Shown one piece after another: positions 47,101 through 59,340 of a stretch of 64,000 nucleotides of DNA. The notes beneath the pieces were generated by a model. The model saw nothing but the letters and a program-made list of their open reading frames with translations. It made no database searches and was not told where the DNA came from. Made by a program: the position numbers and the translations under genes. Source of the DNA: Serilophus lunatus (Eukaryota; Chordata; Aves; Passeriformes; Eurylaimidae); assembly GCA_013399895.1 (NCBI GenBank), contig VXBA01005459.1, positions 168,931 to 232,930 on the forward strand, read 5' to 3'. Numbering within the stretch: position 1 is the first letter of the stretch; each line of letters starts with the position of its first letter.

Positions 47101-49619
47101 GGCAGGGGCTGCTGCCTCAGGGCTGCAGAAAAGAATAGCTCTCCTACTTTCTCCCAGGCCACACTGCTTCAGGGCAAGATGGTGACTGCTCTTCTGGCAG
47201 TCCCTTCTGCAAGGTAAGCACCAGAGCTGCTGCAGCCTAAAATATCGGCCTCAGGGCAGTGAAAAAGAGGTATTCTAACATGCAACTGAAAACCCACAGG
47301 CTGAACCATAACTTACCCTGCTTATCCTTGGTAGACTGTAAAGGCTGAATTTAAGGGATTAGGGGATGCTGCTACAGTCTCTACAGGACACAATGTCAGT
47401 GCTTCAAGATGAAGGGGTCTAACAGGGAGTCTTAACTGCAGACAATCCTAAATCCTTTTTAATGATAATGTCTGAAATGTGCGAACACTAACAAAATGCT
47501 GACTACGTTCCTACTGCCAGAAAATGAGAGGTTTGATTTAAAACCTGGGATGCATTATTTTGGAACAGTCTTCACTTTTCAGCTTCTTGGTGAGGAATCG
47601 ACAGGGAAAATCACATGCTGACATACTTGTGTGCACAAACACACAGAGATCCAGAAAGTAGACTCTTAGATGTGTGTTACTTCAGTTTTGCTCTAGGACA
47701 TACCCTGTTGATATATTCTATTCACAGCTACAGAAATGATCACCTGGCCTGTCAAGATGGGGACTATATGATCAAAATCAGATGGAGCTCCTCTGGGTGA
47801 TCCATGCCTTTGTGATTACAGCTGTCTTATAGGAGAAGTGATCTGAAATGCCTTTAGGCTGGAGGAAGGTTTGTCATGAGATTCTGCTGTCCACCAGGAG
47901 CACTCTGGTCAGTGGTTTCTTGCCCTGCTTTTGTTCAACTGAATCTCAAGAAGACAGGACTACTGTGTTGTCCGTGTCCTGGAGAATCTCAAAGGGGTGG
48001 AAAGCCCTTTCTGCATTCTGGATTCAAACTCTAAACTTTCTTAGATAGTATTTCTTAGATCAGCTTACAGGCCTCCCCACTGTTTCATAGATTCATGTGT
48101 CCCCATACATTGTCATCATACATTGCACAAGGCATGAAGTTGTTTAGTTAAGCTGCCCTGTTGGCATTCTCCTTGCTGTAAACTCTCATTGCATTCTTAT
48201 CTAATTTTTGCCTCTTAAGGGAAACATCTAATTTAGGAACCTGAATGCTCCAAATTTCTTCCATCAGCCATGGTGATAGAGTGAGGTCTCTGAGACCAAT
48301 ACAGGGCTTGGATGGGCTGGAAAAATATGTCTCCCTCCACTGACTAATGAGTTCACCAAGGGTGAAGAGGCACTTCAGTTACATGCCTGAGCTAGATGGG
48401 GTGAATTTAAGCACAAGCTCACTGGAAGTCCAGAGTGGGACCACTGAAAACCACTGCAATGTTCATCTGCTCTCACATCTGTAATGTTTCATGTGCCATC
48501 TGGTCCATTCTTGGGGTTGTATGATTTTCTTTTACTTCATAGCCTTCCAGCATGTGTTTGAGCCTCCACACTAACACAGAACTTGCTGATTTTCTTGCCA
48601 GAAAATGTAACAAAAAAGTAGGTGGTTCAGCAAGATCTCTCAGGCATCATTTGAATAGGGACCAAGTGAATGCTAGGATCTGAATAGAATAAAATTTTAA
48701 TGGAGGGTTTGTGATTGAGATTTGGAGTTTCTGCTTGGTTTTTTTTATCTATTTCTTTTTCTATTTTAACTCTCATTATCTGGTTTCCATGGAAAGCTTT
48801 CTCAATAGACCAGGAGAACAGCTTCAATATTTCTCTTACAAAAGTTAATGATGAAATAAGATGCATCTCTGTCTCTTTCTTTTTAAAGTCAAGAATATGA
48901 GGCATTGAAAATTGAATTAGCCAGAATGGATTGGTTTCTCCTGGCCTCCAATTTCGTTCTAGAAATGTGCAGAGGAAATAAGAGCTGCTAGTCAGAACTC
49001 TATTGAAAATGCCCTTAAACAACTACTCTATTTTTTTGCTTTAGAATAGCCACACATGAAATAAGCACACATTCACAAGGCTGCCTGTCACTAAAGTGGT
49101 TTGATTATGTTGCAGGGAGTACCAGTTTAAATTACAAACGGAGTGGGCCTTCTTGGAAGCTTCTTCTTTTTGCTCATTGCCAAAACAACTTGGAATATAT
49201 ATTTGTCCTAATCCAGACTGATCTGATCAGATTCACAATGCCATCTGGATCTTACTACTGGCTGGATGGTCTCAGTATTTGATCCAGTCAATTTTTTTCC
49301 CCCCTTAATGGCTATACTTTAAGAATTAAGTGTTTTGGAGAAGTGTTGTTCCCAGTTCATTCTTATTCATTGTGTAGAAGATATCCAGGAGCAGCCATGG
49401 AGATATTTATTGCCACTAAGGAGCCAATAGCTAGTTGAATCTAAATCAGTTACTATCAGTTGTTTTCTTGGGAGTGGCTCAAAACCATTTCTGTATCATT
49501 CAAGGATGGCATATTCCTTACCAAATGTTATGACTAAGTAAGCACCTGGTGGATTTGGATGACAGCACAGTGTTATCTCAAAGCATTTCTCAGTGACTGA
49601 TATGTCTTCCAGTAGATGA
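44197..49619. other. Non-coding single-copy DNA
   Basis: I recognised neither a gene nor an interspersed repeat. Open frames such as minus 48627-49022 (131 residues) are of chance length, lack splice context and match no family known to me. Confidence 0.5.
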
Positions 49620-49823
49620 TCCTACTTTCTGGGAAGGAAAGCTTTCTAATGATAAGGACAGTTATCCTCTGGCACAGGTTGCCTAGGGAAATGATGAAAT
49701 CTCCATCACTGGATGTTTTTAAGAACTGGTTAGACAAGCAGCTGCCAATAACCGTTGACATATAGTCAACTTTGCCTTTGGGCACCACTAGATGACCTCC
49801 TGAAAGCCCTCTGAATATTTTGA
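49620..49823 (+). mobile_element. Old CR1 LINE 3' fragment, sense strand
   Basis: Diverged blocks 'gaaagctttctaatgataag', 'ctggcacaggttgcctaggg', 'tgaaatctccatcactggat', 'ttttaagaactggttagaca' and 'actagatgacctcctgaaag' match the late 3' region of an older CR1 lineage. The terminal octamer repeats are lost. The overlapping minus-strand frame (49573-49866) is antisense to this copy and is not a gene. Confidence 0.8.
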
Positions 49824-50195
49824 TCTGTGAGCTTATAGCTGAACAATGAACCAATCCACAAGACATTACAACCAGGGAATTGGAACAAATATTTTGTTTG
49901 TGTAAGAATTAAAAGCACAAATAGAAAAAAAAAGCACAATCTATATATGACATTTCGTTTAAAAAAAATTATATCTGAATCACTAGAGAGATACAGACCT
50001 AGGAAATTAGGAGCAAATGTGAAGAATCCTCATTCCAGAAAAAAACAAGCAGTAAAAATCAATTGGAGAAGACCTAATTGCTATCAAGAAATTTCATTTA
50101 TAGGACTTAAGGGAGAGATGCAGTCAGAGAATGTGTTTTGAGATGGTCTGTTGAAGTATATTTCATTTCACAAGGATATCTGCCCTTCACCTCTT

Positions 50196-50226
50196 ATGTA
50201 GACCTTCCAGATATAGAGGTCTACAT
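50196..50226. repeat. Short perfect inverted repeat
   Basis: 'atgtagacct' at 50196-50205 is the exact reverse complement of 'aggtctacat' at 50217-50226, with an 11-base loop. No T-run follows that would make it terminator-like, and terminators of that kind are not expected in a vertebrate. Confidence 0.85.
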
Positions 50227-50509
50227 GTTCCAGAGCCTTAGATCCATGGTTTAAGACAGAGCATGATGGAGACAGAAATTTATTTCACAGCTTCCTGTAT
50301 TGAAGCCCCTTATTCAAAGTATGTGAAAGAAATAAAACTTTACATTGCATTCCAAGAGGCTCTGACTCTGTAGAGTTATTTATATTTCTTCTCTTTTCTG
50401 AGGAGTAGACCTGTAAATATGCTTAAGCGCCTTTTTCTTCCCTAAACTGACCTGTCTCCAGCTGCAGTGTATTTGGGAACAACAGCAACAGCTAATCCTG
50501 ATAAATTGT

Positions 50510-50690
50510 ATTCTTCTTCCTTTTTTCTTCGCTTTCCCTTCTTTTTTTATTTTTTTCCTCTCTTTTCCTTTTGTCTCTCCCTTTTTCTTTTATTTCTCTC
50601 TTCCCCTTTTCCTTTCATCTTTCTTTCCTTTCTCCCTTCTGTCTCTTTCTTTTTCTCTTTTTTTCTCCACTTTTTTCTTTGTTTCTACTC
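50510..50690. repeat. Polypyrimidine (CT-rich) low-complexity tract
   Basis: For about 180 bp the plus strand is almost entirely C and T with very few purines. Such mirror-like homopurine/homopyrimidine tracts can form triplex (H-DNA). The 83-residue frame across it, made of Phe, Ser, Leu and Pro, is a composition artefact and should not be annotated. Confidence 0.93.
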
Positions 50691-52318
50691 ACTCAAGACT
50701 ATTTTAACATGGCAGTAAATTGAATTAATTTTCCCCAAGTCAAATCTGTTTCGCACATGATGATAATTGAGTAATGATGAGTAATCTCCCTGTCTTGTTA
50801 TAAGCTTTTCCATCTTATTTTCTCCTCTGATTCTGTAGCAGAAGGGGAGTGACAGAGTGGCTAGGGACTTTCAACAGCTGGCCGTGGTCAACTCACCACA
50901 CTCTCAAGAAGAGGACCATGAAGCACTTAGGGCATTTTGTCCTAAGCGTGGCCATCTGCATTTTAAACAGTGTCCAATGGAAATTGCAGCACCTGAATGG
51001 ATGAGGGTACTGAGAAACCCAAGTGACCCAGCATAGAGCCACGTGGACTCCTGCCCATGAGGCAGGGTTGTATGGGTTCTCAGGAGTGAGCGTATGACAG
51101 TACCAAAGTGGAGAAAGCAGAAATGTATGCTCATCACCATCATTTTCTCTCCTGCAGAGCAGGTTGCACCTCCACAATGGATTGAGGCAATTTGGAGGCA
51201 GATATTTTCCATAATGAGCAAGCAGAAAGCATTCCCTAACTTCGGGGTTTTTCACTTTTGCTGCATTCCACTATCTGTACATGTATGTTTTTGTAACCTC
51301 TAAATAAGGGTTTCCAAACTTAAAACTCATGTTAAAAATGGTTATGTTGCTTGTCTGACTAAAGTTGTTAGTTGTGATCAGAACGGTTTTGTCCTGCTTC
51401 TTCTCACTTACCTCTCCTTTTCCTGACTCACATCAGTAGGACTTCTGTCCCTTGCAAAGCACAAATCCACATGTTACCAGGATGCTAGAACTAGGTTGCA
51501 CACTATCAGGTTGGCTTTCCCTTTCCTGAGCCAGGCATCCTTACTGTGTCACTAGGGCTCCTCACTTGTGTATGTCTTCCCAGGCTGATTCAGCAGTAGG
51601 GTTAGGACATATGGGTGTAAATGATGCAAAGAAGGCAAAGTGAAGGATAGTCATTTGCTCAACACCACAGTTACCAGTATGTGTGTAGTACATGTGTCTT
51701 CATCATTAAGGAGGAGATTTTGTTTATTTTTTATTTTAGGTAGCTGTTGCTATTGCTTTTTTTGTGTGAAGACCACAACAGTAGGATGCTAAAGAGACGT
51801 TTGGACGACAGGATTGCTTCACCCAAACAAACCAAAATAGGGATGAAATTCAGTGTCTGTGGCTGGGGAAGTAAAATGGCAAAACTTTATGAGGCAAGAA
51901 AGACAAAATCCATCTTCTTTCAAACATCTCGACATGCTCATTGAGGGGATCTGTATGTTTAATGAAAGGTGGTCCATGATACCTGTATATTTGTGTACAG
52001 TTACTAAATATTTTTTGCCATGCAAAAATTCTGCCATTCTGCTACTCTCTGTCACTCTGATTGAGCAATATATTTATGTTGGGTACAGTGTCTGCTTACT
52101 TGCAGTCACAGCCTGCACTAAGATGTTTCTTAGGAGTCTTATGGAAGTTCAGATAAGTCATTGTTTGAATTAGAAAGCAGATATTGGCCTATGAGACTTC
52201 TCCAATTCCAGTGCAGATAGGAGCATGATGTGGTTTGCTCATTATTGTGGGCAAAAGTCTCTCTGCTAGATAATGTTGTCTCACTGCATAGATTCTTTGT
52301 TCTTTTTCACATCACTCC

Positions 52319-52344
52319 TTTTTTTTTTTTTTTTTCTTTTTTTT
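52319..52344. repeat. T-rich homopolymer tract
   Basis: Seventeen T, one C and eight T. No target-site duplication or body of a SINE or processed pseudogene was found beside it. Confidence 0.9.
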
Positions 52345-52686
52345 ATAAATTTCAAAAGTTTTTAAATCTAAAAGGCCTATTTTGGAAGGGTCAGGTTCAT
52401 GACCAAATCAAAAGTATAAGCCTTTGTTTATAAATTGAAAATGAAATAAGAAGCAAAAAGGAAGTTATTATTTCTGTTACTGGTTGAACCTGGGCCCAGA
52501 GCCCTAGCTGGGCTGTGTGAGCAGAACATCTGTTTTATTTAGCAGGTGCGTCCTTTTATCTCCAATGAGATGATGGACCTATTTCTTTTCTGGTTTCACT
52601 CAGCAGGTATAATGGCACACCTGTAAAGCAGAACAGCAATTGTCAATCAGGTTTTCCTTTTTCCTCTCCTCAAAATAGATTTCAAT

Positions 52687-52790
52687 AATTAAAAAAACCG
52701 AAAAAAACAAAATAAACAACAAAAAAACAAAACCAATAACAAAAAACACAACCCCTCCCCCCAAAACAACTCACAAAAAACACACAGCCT
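52687..52790. repeat. A-rich low-complexity tract
   Basis: About 100 bp of A with scattered C ('aaaaaacaaaataaacaac', then 'cccctccccccaaaacaac'). It resembles a decayed poly-A or (AAAAC)n microsatellite. No retrogene body was recognised upstream. Confidence 0.85.
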
Positions 52791-53139
52791 GAATTTATTT
52801 CACTCCAGTAATAGTTTAATTGGACAATTATTTCCATTTCAATGACTTTCCTCCTTCCTCGTATACCTCTCCTGTCCCCATCTTCTCAGATATGTGGCTT
52901 CTACTATGCCTCACTAACTCTACCTCCAAACGTTCTATCTTTCTCTGAGTGCAGCAGTCAGTACTATCTAACACACTGCCTTCTCCCACTGCAGTGATAC
53001 TGGCAAATCACTATGTGGGCCTGGTCTCAAACGTCTGTGTGGGCCTGGCCCCAGATCCCACAGGAAGGTGAGAGATTGGATTGGTGAATGGTCTGGGTGA
53101 AGCACCCACACTATACTTGCCTCTGGCTCCCCGAGGCTC

Positions 53140-54036
53140 GGATAGCCCTGATGACAATAAATTGTGAGAAGCTGTTGACACTCTCAAAGGCAGAAATGCC
53201 CTCCAGAGAGACCCTGAAAAATTAGACATCTGGGCCATCACCAATTATATCAAGTTTAACAAGGGTAAGTGGCGGATTCTGCACCTGGAATGGGACAAAC
53301 CTGGATGTACTACAGGCTGGGGAGCAAGACACTGGAGAGCAGCATCATGGAAAGGGACCTTGGGGATTTTGGTCGATGGCAAGTTGAATCTGAGTCAGCA
53401 GTGCCCCGGCAGCCAGGAGGGCCAACCGTGTCCTGGGAGGCATCAGGCAAAGCATCGCCAGCCGGTCGAGGGAGGGGATGGTCCCGCTCTGCTCTGCACT
53501 GGTGTGGCCTCACCTTGAATATTGTGTGCAGTTTTGGGCACTGCAACGTAAGAAAGATATTAAGCTCTTACAGAGTGTCCAAAGGAGGGCAACGAAGATG
53601 GCAAAGGGCCCTGAGGAGAAGCCATACAAAGAGTGGCTGAAGTCATTTGTTCTGTTCAGCCTGGTGAAGAGGAGACTGAGGGGAGACCTCATGGAGGCCT
53701 ACAGTTTCCTCCCGAGGGGAAGTGAAAGGGCAGGTAACCATCTCTTCTCTCTGATGTCCAGCAATAAGACTTGAGGGAACAGCAAGAAACTGCATCAAGG
53801 GATGTTTAGGTTGGATATCAGGAAAAGGTTCTACACAAAGAGGGTGCTTGTACACTGGAGCAGGCTTCCCAGCAAATTGGTCCCAGCATCAAGCCTGACA
53901 GAGTTCAAGAAGTGTTTGTACAATGCTCTCAGGTACATGTTGTGATTTTTGGGTTGTCCTATTCAAGGCCAGGAGTTGGACTTCTATGATCCTTGTGGAT
54001 CCCCCCCAACTCATGATATTCTATGATTCTATGATC
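53140..54036 (+). mobile_element. CR1 LINE, longest copy in the window (about 0.9 kb), sense strand
   Basis: It covers the end of the reverse-transcriptase ORF and the complete 3' UTR. Blocks in order are 'gatgacaataaattgtgaga', 'agtggcggattctgcacctg', 'aaagggaccttggggatttt', 'gggaggcatcaggcaaagca', 'cctcaccttgaatattgtgt', 'gtccaaaggagggcaacgaa', 'aagaggagactgaggggaga', 'ggttggatatcaggaaaagg', 'caatgctctcaggtacatgt' and the terminal octamers 'attctatgattctatgat'. The open frames on both strands (53269-53640, 53310-53546, 53478-53774 and others) are decayed remains or antisense shadows. Frameshifts and stops break the reverse transcriptase. The true 5' limit may lie up to about 100 bp further left. 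Confidence 0.95.
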
Positions 54037-57000
54037 CTCAGGGGGCTGTCAGAGAGAGGGAAAAAGGAGTGGGGAGTGAAGTCTGGATTGTCTGCTCTTC
54101 TTTCTCCTCCTTCTCCATTATGGGGACCACTGAACTGGAGAATTCTTCACTGTGGTTGTTTTGGTTTGACATCTAAGATCCTTGACCCTCTGCACAGAGC
54201 TCATAATCTTTTTATTTGTTGCTTCTGTTTAAGTTGGAGGCCTTAAAAATATTTCTCCAGAGTGTTGGCGGCTCTCTTTTTGTTTATTGGAACAGCATTT
54301 CTATAAACTGACAATGTCATCTGTATTGTGAAGATGTATCAGGATCTTTCCTTGGCTTTTACCTGGTCTTTATTGAGAACTCCTGTTGACTCACTAAAAT
54401 CAATAAGGTAACATTCTGTTTTTTCTTTCTTATCCTTTCATGTACTTTTATACCTTTGAGGTCATATTGTATAATGAAACCACTCTGATTAGGTCTAACT
54501 GATTACTCAAATTTCAGAACTGTGTAGTAGCAGGTCCAATGGGAATTTAGCTAATTAGTAACTAAAAAGATGTCAGGGTTTAGCATGAAGTGGATAATCC
54601 ATCTTAATAAATGGAAGTGAAGTGTAATGCAATGCAGAAGAAGCACTGTTGCAACACTGAAAAAATATTTTAAATTCTTCTCTCTTACTTGAGAAGTGTC
54701 ATGAAGTAAGACAAGGGGTAATATCACACATACCCAGCAACTCATTAGCACAGTGTTCTAATCCTGGCTTCATAGTAGAGTAGCATTCTTTAGCTATAGA
54801 GAACATCTCATGTATGCAGTTTATCTCACGTATCTTCATAATCAGTTCATTTGTGTACCAGCACTTAGACATCATTTATCTCACACAAATAAATTTCTTA
54901 ATTCTGTAAGATTTAGCCAGAAGGATCTTGAGTATTAAAGAGGAAACAGATACTCTTTTTACATAATGGAAATATGAAGTTCATCATTGTCAAACATATG
55001 GATGTATTTCCACTCTATTTTAAATCCTGCACAACTTGTCATAATCAATGTGATAATGGGAGTAAGAGGCGATAGATTTTGTAAATCTGTTACTCTCATA
55101 AACAAATGATCCAGTAATGCAATTTGCAAAGGCCATTAAAATGAAATCGAATGCTTTTATAGGTTATGCATAACTATTGCTTTAATTTACAAGCCGATCT
55201 GGGCTATATTTAATGCTTAGATCAATTAGATTACTTCTTTCATGTCATCTTCCGTATTAAATCCTGGGATCTAAGAATCAGCTGTATCTTAAACCCATCC
55301 CTACAGTTTGAAATAAGTCAGCCATTGTCTATAAAGTTTCTTGCTACCTTTCCTACCTTTTAAATGCAAGGCTTTCCTGAGGTACCAATAAAGACATATG
55401 GAAGGGAGGACTGTAGCAAAAGATCAAAATGTAAATAAGAACATTAAGAAGCAGAGGTGTAATTTAACTGAAGATTTCGACAGGAGGCAAGGAAAGAAAG
55501 TTGGTTGCAATGACAGCAAACAAGAAACACATTATGCAAGGGGTGTGTGTAAATGAATGTATAGGGACAGGAAAGGTGGTTTTGTAGGTTGAGTTTGTGC
55601 CCTGACACACACAGTCCTTAGAAATTATTCGATCAGCTACCTAATATTTCTGTCCCTCACTTTTCTACCCGTAAAACACGGATGATAAAACCATTGCTAA
55701 CTGACCAAGATATTTTGCGACTAATTTGTGATACTTAGAAACAGAGTGTGTAAAAAGGGCCACCAGTAAGTCAGGAAGAAGGGAAGAAACAACCAAGACT
55801 AAGCAGAGAAATAAAAAAAGAAAGAAATAAGATCCTGGAAGACTAAATTAAGGCAAGCCAGAGGAAATCTCTCTGGTTTAACACCCTCATTATTATTTTT
55901 CCCTCCAAAGATATTTCACATGCTCAGTGTGGCTGCCTGCAGTGCATTAGAAGGAGGGGGAGGGCGGGAAAGTCAGGGCACTGAGCACTCAGCAGTTCAG
56001 CTTTTTTCTTTACAATACACCAAGGTCTTGTTGAAAGCAGGGATTCTTAGAGTCTCCAGGCTGTGACTTTCCTTCAAGGATCTTGTGGATTTAACTATTT
56101 GGAACACTAGCCCCTAGTTTCTTTTCTGCAACAGCAACCAATGCAAGTTATGTTTGTTGTTCCCCGCTATCAATGTCCCCAGCTTCCCTTTCAGCTGACA
56201 CTGAAGATTAGCTTCAAACTCTAAGCTTGTAAGGTCTTTGAGGAAAAGTCTTAATGAGGATCTGATCCTTTTAGCTCTGATCTAATTACTGTTAGTGCAA
56301 TGTTTCTATTTTGGATGTTGCAAACAGATCAAATTTGCATGTTTGAAGATGGTGGACAAGAAGCAAACCCCACCCTGTAGGTTAAATAAATTTTCATACA
56401 TAAATGAAAACATGAATAGCATCTATGTAAAGCAGCTCTGGCATAATTTCAGAAGAAGTTCAGGAGCTGAGCCTAGGGAACTACAGGAATACAGAAATAT
56501 TTTTTTCTCCCTTGCTGTAAGTTTAGTGGTTGAATGGTAGCCGAGGAGATTTGAGGTCACAGTGGTATAATCTGTTAAGTGTGTCAGTAGGGAAGAAGGG
56601 CAAAGAGGACCAAAAACTACAGACGCAGCCATGAAGATTGTTCTGGGTGCACAGAAGTATTACCCATAGCACAAATGAAACCTCATAGGCTCTAACTCAG
56701 TGATAGAAAAGGAAGGTGAGGTTGAGTCCTACAAGCCAACATTTTCACTTGATCTGTTGCTGCAGCTTCAGTGTTTTGTCTTCTTTTATCATGCGCTTTT
56801 ATCAGTATTGGGATATGATTCTGTGCGCTGAGCTCCAGATACTGTAGGAAGATGTTCTTCATGTCACATGAACTGGGTAGCTTTGCTCATCATGGAGGAC
56901 ATGTTTGCGTATTTCTGCACAACGTGTGCTGACAGAGAAGAACAATCTGAGCTGCAGATATGGACATGGCCTATTTACAGACTGTGCCTTAAACGCCCCA

Positions 57001-59235
57001 TGCTTTCTTTCAAAAGATGGAACAACGCTGCCTGCTTTCCTGGCTGTAAAACTGTCAGTCACTGCATTGGATGCCTGTGCTGATGTTTGGCTTGGCTAGA
57101 ACCCTTCAGAGTGTAAAATGCTACCACTGGCAAACCAGGTGCAAAGTGAATGTGCCATGTACTGCTTAATGGGGTGTTACTGTAATTTCAAACCCTCATT
57201 GTGACCACTTCTAGGTTAACACCCTTCAGTAACTAACCAAAAGACAAACAGTAAGCAGGAGAAATATTATGAGCCATGGTTTTGTCCAATTAGCAGACTC
57301 TGCTTTAGACTTGACTCAAGTGGCTTGTCTATAAAAGGATGTATTAGTCATTTTCCTTTTTTATTTTTTTGACCATAAAAACAACAGATGTGATGCTTTG
57401 TGGTCAGCATAGATGAGAATGATTCATGGCTAGGCATATTTAAACCTTCACTAGAAAACTATCCATCTGAGACCCTTTCCACCTCTTCCTCCTCATTTCA
57501 GACAATCAGGGCCAAAAGCACCTGTCACAGGGTAGACCTCAACATTCATCAGCAATTCTCACCATATGTCTTAGATTTGAGGTGACTGGGAGATGTCAGT
57601 TGCTCCTGCCTAGTCTCTTAGGACTGCATGGACTTTAGCAACACTAAAGTAGTGAAATTCTTGTGCAGCAAAGACGCGGGTGAACAAAGGAACTTTTATG
57701 GCCGAGCAAGGACTAATTTAGTCTTGTATAACATGGCAGATGTAGCTCTGATGTGTGTTTTATAGCCATCCTTGTAGCACTTCTGTGAGGAATTAAGTGA
57801 TTGTTGGAGTCGGTGTTTTCAGATAAAGATGTGGGAGAGGGATGGACTCAGAAAGTAAGAAAAAGGGGCTGTAGGCATGGATTATGGAAGGAGTCAGCAG
57901 TAAGTGCTCCACCTGGGAAGAAACTGTAGGAAGAGCTGGGAAGCAGCAACTGAGCCACTGATGCCGAGTGTGGAGCAGTATGGCATTTGGAAAATGAAGG
58001 AATCAGAAATCCTGTTATATGTGGTCTGGGGGTCTTGGCTTGGGGAGCTGGCGTTTGAAGAAGAAAGCTTCCACCAGAATAGGCAGGAGAGAGTAAAAGA
58101 CTGTATCCCATGGGCATTTTGATGGCATTTTGATGACAACATTGAGTCTACTTGGATGCCCCTAATCCATAGTAGATCTGTGCAGAATTGCTTGAAGCCC
58201 CAGGGAAAGTGCTCTGCACAGTCTGGGAAGTGACTGCACACCACTGGGTGCTATGCAAGAAAATTGGTCTTGCTTGTGAAGAAGAACTGGAAAGATAGGG
58301 CTGTATGTACTGTTGCCCTCCTTTTAGTCAAGTGTTTTCCTGCCGCTTCAGTAGTACCTGGTTATCTGGTGGCTTCCGAGAGCTGCACCCTCAGGGAGTG
58401 GCCTGCCAAGGAGTCTGTTGAATGGTGACAGCTCCAGAGGAAATGAAACTGATGATCTGAGCCCCACTAAGTAAAGAAAAACAGTAAGTAAGAGATATAT
58501 CAGTGTTTAAAATATGTGGAAAACATAGCACAATGAAATTCAAGGTAGGTAAAAATAAGCCAGTCCTCTAGAGGTGATGTAAGGTCTCCTCCCACAGAAA
58601 GGAGAAATTGGTGGATTAGTAAGCTTGAAAAACTGGGATGGAGGACAAGTAATGGAGATGAGACAGCTCTGATGAACCCTGTCTGACAACTGATTAGATG
58701 TGAGATTAGGTACTTTAATGTGGAGCACAAACAAGATGGGCCAATGAACTTTTCCAGCTGAAGAGTCAGAAGTGGTAAATCACAAAAAAGGAAAACCTTG
58801 ATTTCACACTCTTGGCTTCTGGCATTGACTAGTCTGAACCTTTCTTGTGCTCTAAAGTACAAACATATACAAGTCAAAAGCATATTATAAGAATTCCAAG
58901 GCTGCAAGATTCATCTCTTCCAAATTAGACCAAGAGTGAATGCTCCTTCTGGATTTTTAACTCAATAATAATTTTCTATGTCTATTTCCTGGCACAGTCT
59001 TTAATTTCCTGATAAAGGGCTCAGAAGCACTGCTTATTTCAGTGTACAGCATCAACAACACATCCCTCTGCCCCATCCTGTACCAAGTCTGGCTGCTTGT
59101 TTTAATCTTTCTCTCCCTGACCAGCCAGCTTCATTCCCACATCTTCAGCTCTCCTATCTCAAATTCCAGTTTCCTCATCCAGCAGGTCCCATAATGACTT
59201 CTCACTGCAAATTCTCCAGTTGGTGTTGACTGGAA
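54037..59235. other. Non-coding single-copy DNA
   Basis: No gene and no known repeat was recognised. The part near 54990-55300 is AT-rich, with dense ATTA/TAAT and octamer-like words, and could be a conserved enhancer (see findings). Opposing frames at 57848-58244 are overlapping chance frames. Confidence 0.5.
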
Positions 59236-59340
59236 CCAGCCTGGTCTAGTGAAAGGTGTTTCTGTTGATGTCAGGGGCTTGAAACAGGATGATCTTTACA
59301 GTCCCTTCCAACCCAAACAATTCTATGATTCTGTGATTCC
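59236..59340 (+). mobile_element. CR1 LINE extreme 3' end, sense strand
   Basis: 'ccagcctggtctagtgaaag', 'aacaggatgatctttacagt', 'cccttccaacccaaacaatt' and 'ctatgattctgtgattcc' are the classic last 105 bp of avian CR1. The tail subtype is the 'acccaaaca' one, different from the copies at 30.7 and 53 kb. Confidence 0.93.

Larger units (their letters stand above)
49824..53139. other. Non-coding DNA with low-complexity tracts
   Basis: Contents: a 10-bp-arm hairpin at 50196-50226, a 180-bp polypyrimidine tract at 50510-50690, a T-rich tract at 52319-52344 and an A-rich tract at 52687-52790. No gene is supported. Confidence 0.5.

Noticed and set aside
50467..50718. 83-residue Phe/Ser/Leu/Pro-rich frame suggesting a membrane protein
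   Set aside because: It is a direct translation of the polypyrimidine tract, so the hydrophobicity is a composition artefact.
52319..52790. T-rich and A-rich tracts 350 bp apart, considered as ends of a retro-inserted element
   Set aside because: No recognisable body between them and no target-site duplication; independent low-complexity tracts are the simpler reading.
53269..53774. Overlapping plus-strand frames of about 100 residues
   Set aside because: They are frameshifted remains of the CR1 reverse-transcriptase end within the CR1 copy, not a host gene.
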